Source: Prolixibacteraceae bacterium (GTDB lineage Bacteria; Bacteroidota; Bacteroidia; Bacteroidales; Prolixibacteraceae). Taken from it: a DNA stretch of 5,373 nt. The stretch lies in contig JAFGGF010000273.1 in NCBI GenBank assembly GCA_016930735.1, forward strand, positions 1 through 5,373, read 5' to 3'. The position numbers were made by a program, and so were the translations under genes. The first letter of the stretch is position 1, and each line of letters opens with the position of its first letter. Below, one piece after another: positions 1-5,373 of the stretch. The notes under the pieces were generated by a model. The model worked only from the letters and a program-made list of their open reading frames with translations. It had not been told where the DNA came from and did no database searches.

Positions 1-521
1 CCGATTTTATCCGATTCCCAGCCCGGGCCTTCGTAACGAATATCAAAAGAATGGTCGGTGTGCTGTTCCGGAACTTCAAGTTCTGTTACATTTTTCCATG
101 TGCCTCCCTGATATTCCCATTGTTCGTTGCCATTATCCTTGGTAACCCAAACCCATTTGCCACCTTCCTTTATTGAAATTTCGGCTTGCGTACGGGCTTC
201 AAATTTCACCTGATTTTCTGAAGGTTCAATATTCAGGGTTTTAATTTCGTCTTTAGCAAAATCGCATAAAACCAATATTTTTTCTATACCTTCAGAATTG
301 GTAAAAACCTGGTATGGGATTGAATTTTTACCATCTGAAATCATGAAATAATTATAAGTGCGAACCTGATCCAGTATTTTCTGATTATTGATCTCTGTGA
401 TTATATTTTTACATTCTTTGTCAAGAGGATTTTTTACCTGAAGGCTAAGCTGGTCTTTTTTTTGCTGACAGGCTGAAAAGCCAATCATTAATACAATCAG
501 TAAAACAAAAGTCGGTTTCAT
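1..521 (-). CDS. DUF4861-like lipoprotein, N-terminal part (cut by window edge)
   Basis: This frame is open from an ATG at 521 to the left edge, giving 173 complete codons with no stop; the C-terminal part is missing. Residues 1-17 form a signal peptide (Lys2, a hydrophobic stretch, then FSA before Cys18), so a lipoprotein anchored after Cys18 is expected. The start is firm: no ATG lies between it and the in-frame TAA at 567-569. Residues 100-150 are rich in Trp and Gly. The stretch around 154-171 (HTDHSFDIRYEGPGWESD) resembles what I remember of the DUF4861 family, which continues for a few hundred residues. That match is from memory, not a search. I know of no settled biochemical activity for the family. 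It follows the GH28 gene by 53 bp on the same strand and is probably co-transcribed, so a role in pectin or uronic-acid glycan processing is inferred from context. An eight-A run at codons 20-22 (plus-strand T run 456-463) leaves the frame intact. Confidence 0.8.
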   Translation of the reverse strand, partial: MKPTFVLLIVLMIGFSACQQKKDQLSLQVKNPLDKECKNIITEINNQKILDQVRTYNYFMISDGKNSIPYQVFTNSEGIEKILVLCDFAKDEIKTLNIEPSENQVKFEARTQAEISIKEGGKWVWVTKDNGNEQWEYQGGTWKNVTELEVPEQHTDHSFDIRYEGPGWESDKI

Positions 522-574
522 AATAGTATAAATTAAATTCGTTTCAGGTAAAATTAATGATTTCTTTTAACTGA

Positions 575-1984
575 TTAATTATTGTTAACAGGAGTACCAT
601 TAATTTTGACGTCTTTTAATACAAGGTTTTTAACATTTTCAACTCTGTTTTTTTGTACAACTCCTGAAAAGCTGCAATTTTCGATAAATATATTTTCCAC
701 TGAATTTTGGTTTTCCAATCCCTGTAAAAACAGCGCATAAGTTGCTTTTTCAGAAGTAATATTAGAAATGTAAATGTTTTTAACGAGCGGTGGAAAATCA
801 CCCTGCCCCTCTCGCGGATCGTATAAACAATTGATCCTTATAACGGCTTCTGAAACTTGTCCGACTTTAACATTGTTGACATAAACACCATCGGTTATTC
901 CGCCGCGGTTGCTGTTGGTTTTTATACGGATGGCCCGATTCAATTCAGGGCTGTTCATCTCACAGTTTTCGACAAAAATATTTTTTGCTCCTCCTGAGAT
1001 TTCACTGCCGATTACTACACCTCCATGGCCGTTTAACATTTTGCAATCCCTGACTACTACATTTTCAATGGGTCTGTTGATTTCCCTGCCATCTTCATTA
1101 CGCCCTGATTTTAAAGCAATACAATCATCGCCGGTGTTAAATGTGCAATTTTCTATTAGTACATTTTTACATGATTCAGGGTCACAACCATCATTGTTTG
1201 GTCCCAGGCTGTTGACCTGGACATTTCGTACTGTAATATTGTTACTGAAAACCGGATGCATTACCCAAAATGGAGAATTAATAATTTTTACATCTTCGAT
1301 CAGGATGTTTTCACACTCAAAAAACTGTATAAAATGGGGGCGAAGGTATTTTTCTCTTCCCATTTGCCTTTTCTCAACAGGAATCCGGTTTTGGTTGTAA
1401 GTGTCCAGAAGCGGACGGTTTTTCCCGTCAACCTGGCTATCCATACCGGGTTCCCATCCATATTCCGTCCGTCCTTTCCATAACCACCAGTCGTTTGAAG
1501 ATGCATTTCCATTCAATGTCCCCTTTCCTGAAATGGCAATGTTTGTTTTGTTTAATGCATAAATAAGGGGGGAATAATTATAACATAATATTCCCTCCCA
1601 GCTTGTTTTAACCAAAGGCAGGTAGTCATCGGAATTGATAGAAAATTTTAGTTCCCCGCCTTCTTCAATTTTTAAATTCACATTATTTTCCATGTGAATG
1701 GCTCCGGTTAAGAATGTTCCGGGAGGCACAATTACGGTTCCTCCTCCCTGAAGGCTGCATTCTTTTATTGCGTCATTAATAAAAGTTGTATTTAATGTTT
1801 GCTTATCGTTAACTGCCCCAAATTCAATAATATTAAATTCCTTATCAGGAAATTCAGGAATATGAATATTATCAAGAATTAGTTTTATTTTATTCTGGTT
1901 TGAAACAGCTACCTGTTCTTTGCAGCCTCCTGAAATGCTTAAAAATAATATGGTTAGAAAAATTAATACCTTTTGATTGATCAT
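575..1984 (-). CDS. Glycoside hydrolase family 28 pectinase (polygalacturonase-like lipoprotein)
   Basis: This 469-residue protein carries a complete GH28 signature. GH28 enzymes are inverting hydrolases of galacturonosidic linkages in homogalacturonan or rhamnogalacturonan, built on a right-handed parallel beta-helix. Residues 1-20 are a signal peptide ending SGG before Cys21, so the mature protein is probably lipid-anchored, in the periplasm or on the cell surface. Residues about 50-110 (FNIIEFGAVNDK, then GGGTVIVPPGTF) form the N-terminal pectate-lyase-superfamily segment typical of bacterial members. Catalytic motifs appear in order: GPNNDG (261-266, Asp265; the usual NTD is NND here), GDD (285-287, Asp286 and Asp287), GHGG (319-322, His320) and RIK (353-355). 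The repeated N-x-x-(V/I)-x-(N/D) pattern fits beta-helix coils. Residues 160-215 hold an aromatic and charged insertion that may shape the subsites. The gene follows susD by 133 bp and precedes the DUF4861-like gene by 53 bp. No Shine-Dalgarno sequence precedes the ATG. Exo-polygalacturonase is my preferred reading; rhamnogalacturonan hydrolase cannot be excluded. Confidence 0.96.
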   Translation of the reverse strand: MINQKVLIFLTILFLSISGGCKEQVAVSNQNKIKLILDNIHIPEFPDKEFNIIEFGAVNDKQTLNTTFINDAIKECSLQGGGTVIVPPGTFLTGAIHMENNVNLKIEEGGELKFSINSDDYLPLVKTSWEGILCYNYSPLIYALNKTNIAISGKGTLNGNASSNDWWLWKGRTEYGWEPGMDSQVDGKNRPLLDTYNQNRIPVEKRQMGREKYLRPHFIQFFECENILIEDVKIINSPFWVMHPVFSNNITVRNVQVNSLGPNNDGCDPESCKNVLIENCTFNTGDDCIALKSGRNEDGREINRPIENVVVRDCKMLNGHGGVVIGSEISGGAKNIFVENCEMNSPELNRAIRIKTNSNRGGITDGVYVNNVKVGQVSEAVIRINCLYDPREGQGDFPPLVKNIYISNITSEKATYALFLQGLENQNSVENIFIENCSFSGVVQKNRVENVKNLVLKDVKINGTPVNNN

Positions 1985-2008
1985 AACTAAATAACTAAAC
2001 TGATTAAT

Positions 2009-2034
2009 AACCGGATACTTTTGAACAACCGGAT
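2009..2034. repeat. Short direct repeat AACCGGAT x2 upstream of the GH28 gene
   Basis: Two identical 8-bp copies (2009-2016 and 2027-2034) start 18 bp apart in otherwise very AT-rich spacer DNA, 25-50 bp before the GH28 start codon. The G+C-rich CCGG cores stand out against the background. The spacing is about two helical turns, which would suit a dimeric regulator, but the repeat is short and chance is a real alternative. No recognised operator matches it, and I could not place a convincing Bacteroidota promoter (TTG / TAnnTTTG) around it. Confidence 0.3.
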
Positions 2035-2052
2035 TTTATTTCTAAAACTAAT

Positions 2053-2100
2053 AAAATAAAAATAAAAAGAATAGCTGCAGGAAGAACCTGCAGCATATTC
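2053..2100 (-). terminator. Intrinsic-terminator-like hairpin downstream of susD
   Basis: Read on the minus strand, the hairpin starts 17 nt after the susD stop codon. The core is a perfect 8-bp stem, GCTGCAGG pairing with CCTGCAGC (2087-2094 with 2074-2081), around a 5-nt loop TTCTT (2082-2086). Five further pairs, GAATA with TATTC (2096-2100 with 2069-2073), extend it below a single bulged base at 2095. The transcript then runs straight into a U-rich tract, UUUUUAUUUUUAUUUU (2068 down to 2053). The orientation fits termination of susC-susD transcripts. Since the GH28 and DUF4861-like genes continue on the same strand, it may act as a partial terminator or as a 3'-end stabiliser of the susCD message. 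Confidence 0.85.
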
Positions 2101-2117
2101 CATTAAATAAACCTTTT

Positions 2118-4103
2118 CTAATAACCAGGATTTTGCCAAAAACCTTCCGGGTCAGGACCATTGGTTAAATTTGTTACAGCATCCAATTGGGCCTGTGGTA
2201 TAGGCCTGTAATAGTGGATTGACTGAATTTGCCCCGAAGCCTGGGCATTATATGCTTTAACCCGGTCAACCAGGGTTTTTGTACGTTTTAAATCGAACCA
2301 TCGTTGTTGTTCTCCACAAAGTTCAATGGCCCGCTCATCTAAAATTGTATTTATATTCACCGAACCCGATAATGAATTGTTTTTCCCCGGAATGGCACGT
2401 ACTGCACGTAGCTGGTTCAATGTTGCAAGCGCGGCACTGCTGTTCCCGGCACCCAATTCGGCTTCAGCTTTAATTAAATACATCTCAGCCAAACGAAGCA
2501 CAAAGGCATCACGGCTCGAAAGATCATGTGTCGGATATGCCGGGTTAAAAACATTATCCTGGAATTTTTTAATACCGGGGAATGAACACCACCCTCCGAT
2601 TTTGTATGTATTGTAACGGGCATCCCCATATACATTGGATACACCCTTGGCAGCTTCTGTAGGTAATGCTTTTGACGGATCGGAAGATGTATAAACAGGA
2701 ATATCGCCACCACTCTGGAACTGGATGCGATAACGGTCTTTTGCCCATGCCTGCAAAGCCTGTCCTTTGGGAGAATTGGCATCCATGCCGCAATAGTAAA
2801 TAGCTGTATCCTGAATCAAAGGATAATTTTTAGAGCTGCCTTGTAAGCCAGGGGCAATTGTATAAGCATCGAGGATTGTCCCTTCAGTACGTTGGTCAGT
2901 AGCACGGTTATCTTCGAGCAGGTTCCACAAATAAAGAGATGGCAGGTAACGGGTAAAACCACGACCGTATGGTGAATATGTATCGGCAACATAAACCTTA
3001 TCACCTGTAGCAATATTTGTAATATAATATGTTGATTCTCCCAATGCACGAACAAAAGTTTCTTTACCGTTGCCACCCAGGTCAGAAGCGCCGTTATTCC
3101 ACATCCCGACAAACATGAGCAACATCGCATTACCGCCACGACTGTAGCCGGTACGCGTAATTAGTCCGTTATATTGAAGCTGACTACCGTTTGACCCTGT
3201 TTTATACCGGTAAGGAACACAGTTTACATTGGTGGCAATATCTGAAGAATAAGTGACACCCCAGATGGCTTCTTTGTTTACAGTAACATCTTCGTTATTC
3301 ATCGACCAGGTGTCGGAATAGTTGCTGTAAAACGAAGCTATCCCACTGTTAATGACTGCTTCAGCTTCGGTTTTTGCCAGTCCGTAATTTTCGGTTTTTC
3401 CCAACCACGAAGCCGAGTAGAGTAAAACGCGTGCTTTTAATGCACGGGCAGCCCAATAACTGGCCCTGCCCTCGGTTTTAATCATATAATTGGCATCCTG
3501 AAATGCTGCAATCGATTTATCAAGGTCAGACAGGATGTTGGTATATACTTCCTCTTCCGAAGTACGTGTAGGATTGGTAATAATCGAGTTAATAGCCTCT
3601 TCGTTATATGGAATTGCTCCCCAGATATTAACCATATGAAAATAGTAGAAAGCACGAAGGAAATACGCTTCACCCATGAATTGACTGCGTGTTGATTCAC
3701 TGATCACTTCACACAGCGGGACAAATTGTAAAGCCGTATTACAAACATCAACTGCACAATAAAATGCTTCCCAGTACTGATCAAGGCATGCATTATCGGC
3801 AGTGTTTCCATCAAGGCTGACAGATGTAATATTATAGGAATTCAATGATTTTTGTTTATTATCGTAACCATAATAAAACAGGTCTGTACCCATTTCAGAC
3901 AAGCCGAGTCCGGCTTCTTTACCATAAAAAGTTCGCGCAAAACTATAGCACGAAGCTACCAATCCCTGAATACCTGTGTTTGTAGAATAGGTAAGGTCGG
4001 CGGTTTGCCCTACTTTATTATCCTCAACCAAAAATTCCTCACAGGATTGTATACTAAGCATAAAGGCTGTAGCAACCAGTATTGTATATATTATTTTCTT
4101 CAT
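2118..4103 (-). CDS. SusD/RagB-type outer-membrane glycan-binding lipoprotein
   Basis: This complete 661-residue SusD-family protein is the surface lipoprotein that caps a SusC pore and captures oligosaccharides for import. The signal peptide (residues 1-20, KK then a hydrophobic core, ending IQS) precedes Cys21, followed by EEFLVED; acidic residues just after the lipidated Cys are common in surface-exposed Bacteroidota lipoproteins. Family landmarks are the helical TPR-like segment EAYFLRAFYYFHMVNIWGAI (145-164), RDAFVLRLAEMYLIKAEAEL (531-550), the ILDERAIELCGEQQRWFDLK block (587-606) and the closing YYRPIP...NPGY (631-661). The N-terminal SusD-like and C-terminal SusD/RagB domains therefore both appear intact. 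It is somewhat longer than the archetypal SusD, and ten cysteines including the anchor is rather many. It starts 17 bp after the susC stop, so the two are surely co-transcribed. The ATG is fixed by the signal peptide; its leader is AT-rich with no Shine-Dalgarno sequence. The ligand cannot be read from sequence; pectic oligosaccharides are inferred from the GH28 neighbour. Confidence 0.97.
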   Translation of the reverse strand: MKKIIYTILVATAFMLSIQSCEEFLVEDNKVGQTADLTYSTNTGIQGLVASCYSFARTFYGKEAGLGLSEMGTDLFYYGYDNKQKSLNSYNITSVSLDGNTADNACLDQYWEAFYCAVDVCNTALQFVPLCEVISESTRSQFMGEAYFLRAFYYFHMVNIWGAIPYNEEAINSIITNPTRTSEEEVYTNILSDLDKSIAAFQDANYMIKTEGRASYWAARALKARVLLYSASWLGKTENYGLAKTEAEAVINSGIASFYSNYSDTWSMNNEDVTVNKEAIWGVTYSSDIATNVNCVPYRYKTGSNGSQLQYNGLITRTGYSRGGNAMLLMFVGMWNNGASDLGGNGKETFVRALGESTYYITNIATGDKVYVADTYSPYGRGFTRYLPSLYLWNLLEDNRATDQRTEGTILDAYTIAPGLQGSSKNYPLIQDTAIYYCGMDANSPKGQALQAWAKDRYRIQFQSGGDIPVYTSSDPSKALPTEAAKGVSNVYGDARYNTYKIGGWCSFPGIKKFQDNVFNPAYPTHDLSSRDAFVLRLAEMYLIKAEAELGAGNSSAALATLNQLRAVRAIPGKNNSLSGSVNINTILDERAIELCGEQQRWFDLKRTKTLVDRVKAYNAQASGQIQSIHYYRPIPQAQLDAVTNLTNGPDPEGFWQNPGY

Positions 4104-4120
4104 TTTTATTATTGTTTAAA

Positions 4121-5373
4121 TTAAAATTGAACATTGACACCAACAACAAGTTGTTTTGCTAACGGGAAAGTAAATGCACCACCACGTTCCGGGTCATAAT
4201 TATCGATACTGCTGAATGTGAAGAAATTCTTTAAAGAACCATAAACTTTCACTTTTTCAATTCCGGTCCTGCCAAGAATGTTACCTGGCAAATTGTATGA
4301 CAGGGTAATGTCTTTAATTTTTATGTAATCAGCTTTTTCATACAATAGTGCCGATCCATAACTTGCAAAAGTTGTACTGGCTGCACCAGGGCTAGGGAAT
4401 TTTGCACCGGTATTGGTCGGAGTCCAGTAATCTAGGTCAGACCAGTTTGCCGATTCATAATTTAATGCACCATTAAAAGCATATGAAATATAACCTCCTA
4501 AACGTGCATAAACAAGTACATCAAGAGCAAAATTTTTGTAACTGACCGAATTATTCATACCGAAGATGTGTTTTGGAGAGCGGTCATAAACAATTTTATC
4601 TTCATCGTCAAGTAAACCATCATCGTTGCGGTCGACAATTTTAATGGTACCAGGTACGCCATAAGCTGAAACATAACCGGCTGATTCTCCCGGATGACGT
4701 GATTCCCACCCAGCGATATATGTTTCAAATTCTCCGACATTCCAGCAACCGTCGGCTTCAAAATCATAAAAAATGGAAACCGGTTCGCCAACAATCTGGC
4801 CTGTAGTACCACTGATATTTTTATCGACGCCTTCAGCCAAATTGACAATTTTATCTTTAAAAGATGTATAAGTCCAGTTAATATTCCAGTTAAAATCTTT
4901 GTTTTGAACAACAACTGTGCTGAGTGCGATTTCCAGCCCGCTTCCTTCTGTTTCGCCAATATTGCCCCAAACACTTGGAAATACTGATGACGGTGGTGCA
5001 CTCTTTTGGTATAATAAGTCGGTTGTTTTGTTCAGAAAGTAATCGATGCTACCTGTAATTCTGTTATCGATGACACCAAAGTCGATTCCAAAATTAAGAG
5101 AAGCTGTCTTTTCCCAGGTCAGGTTTGGGTTACCCATGGCACTTGGAATATTACCTGCCAAATCGGAGCCGTTTAAATAGTAGAAAACCTGAGAACTGCC
5201 CAAAGCACCTAAGGTTTCATAAGCTGCGATTGCAGCATTGCCGGAAATACCCCACGATGTACGAAGTTTCAGGTTTGAGATCAAATCACTGGTATTTTCC
5301 ATAAATCCTTCTTCGCTAATACGCCAGGCAGCAGCCACTGAAGGGAAATAACCCCATTTATGGCCTTCTGCCA
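4121..5373 (-). CDS. SusC/RagA-type TonB-dependent transporter, C-terminal part (cut by window edge)
   Basis: The frame is open from the right edge to a TAA at 4121-4123, giving 416 complete codons. SusC proteins are usually about 1000 residues, so the signal peptide, carboxypeptidase-like domain, plug and first barrel strands lie outside. A GTG at 5338 is not the start: reading through it upstream gives AEGHKWGYFPSVAAAWRISE, a standard SusC barrel motif. Other family landmarks, in order, are LKLRTSWGISGN, NPNLTWEKTASLNFGIDFG, TTDLLY, GEPVSIFYDFEADG, an acidic DRNDDGLLDDED loop (4598-4633) that resembles a calcium-binding EF-hand-type loop and is common in the family, DYWTPTN, YEKADYIKIKDITLSYNLP, and a C-terminal strand ending in Phe, as expected for an outer-membrane beta-barrel. 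It forms the TonB-powered pore that works with the SusD lipoprotein encoded 17 bp downstream to import glycan fragments. Regulatory sequences for the operon presumably lie upstream, outside the window. Confidence 0.97.
   Translation of the reverse strand, partial: AEGHKWGYFPSVAAAWRISEEGFMENTSDLISNLKLRTSWGISGNAAIAAYETLGALGSSQVFYYLNGSDLAGNIPSAMGNPNLTWEKTASLNFGIDFGVIDNRITGSIDYFLNKTTDLLYQKSAPPSSVFPSVWGNIGETEGSGLEIALSTVVVQNKDFNWNINWTYTSFKDKIVNLAEGVDKNISGTTGQIVGEPVSIFYDFEADGCWNVGEFETYIAGWESRHPGESAGYVSAYGVPGTIKIVDRNDDGLLDDEDKIVYDRSPKHIFGMNNSVSYKNFALDVLVYARLGGYISYAFNGALNYESANWSDLDYWTPTNTGAKFPSPGAASTTFASYGSALLYEKADYIKIKDITLSYNLPGNILGRTGIEKVKVYGSLKNFFTFSSIDNYDPERGGAFTFPLAKQLVVGVNVQF

Noticed and set aside
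456..463. Eight-A homopolymer near the start of the DUF4861-like gene as a phase-variation or frameshift site
   Set aside because: The frame is intact through it, AAA-rich codons are common after Bacteroidota lipoprotein cysteines, and a run of eight is short for slippage-based switching.
909..1400. Open frame of 163 codons on the plus strand, antisense to the GH28 gene, with a smaller overlapping one at 1256-1483
   Set aside because: It lies wholly inside a gene with intact catalytic motifs, and its translation (Ser, Phe and Leu rich) shows no domain or signal; it is a shadow of the coding strand.
569..2008. 11-bp repeat AACTGATTAAT at 569-579 and 1998-2008, each upstream of a start codon
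   Set aside because: A few 11-bp matches are expected by chance in a window of this size, and AT-rich spacers raise that further; the first copy also overlaps the GH28 stop codon.
2044..2051. TAGTTTTA on the minus strand as a Bacteroidota -7 promoter element (TAnnTTTG) for the GH28 gene
   Set aside because: It lacks the final G, directly follows the terminator U-tract, and has no TTG at a suitable distance upstream.
2474..3139. Several 70-107-codon open frames on both strands within susD
   Set aside because: They overlap a well-supported SusD reading frame, show no recognisable domains, and read as out-of-frame translations of it.
4121..5338. A 405-codon protein starting at the GTG at 5338
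   Set aside because: The frame stays open to the window edge and encodes further typical SusC residues upstream, so this GTG is an internal Val codon, not a start.

Overview
The window is a segment of a polysaccharide utilisation locus (PUL) from a member of the Bacteroidota. Four features point to this phylum: a SusC/SusD pair, lipoprotein signal peptides ending in Cys, AT-rich leaders without Shine-Dalgarno sequences, and a moderately low G+C content. Environmental Bacteroidales or Marinilabiliales would fit, but nothing here fixes a genus.

All four genes lie on the minus strand, so the order of transcription runs from high to low coordinates. First comes the C-terminal 416 codons of a SusC-type TonB-dependent transporter (4121-5373), whose N-terminal part lies beyond the right edge. 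A 17-bp gap separates it from a complete SusD-type glycan-binding lipoprotein (2118-4103). After susD is a 133-bp spacer holding a strong intrinsic-terminator-like hairpin with a U-rich tail (2053-2100) and a short direct repeat (2009-2034). Next is a complete family GH28 pectinase lipoprotein (575-1984). After a further 53 bp comes the N-terminal 173 codons of a DUF4861-like lipoprotein (1-521), cut by the left edge.

The set reads as a pectin (galacturonan or rhamnogalacturonan) system. The lipid-anchored GH28 enzyme would cut galacturonosidic linkages. SusD would capture the oligosaccharides as the lid of the SusC pore, and SusC would import them into the periplasm using TonB energy. The DUF4861 protein belongs to a family of unclear function that I associate with uronic-acid-rich glycan PULs. 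The substrate assignment rests on GH28 and is an inference.

I found no RNA genes, CRISPR arrays, insertion sequences, phage genes or attachment sites. The coding layout is orthodox. The points most worth a second look are the hairpin between susD and the enzyme genes, which could lower downstream expression relative to susCD, and the partly visible DUF4861 protein. I see no convincing evidence of a wholly new biological system.
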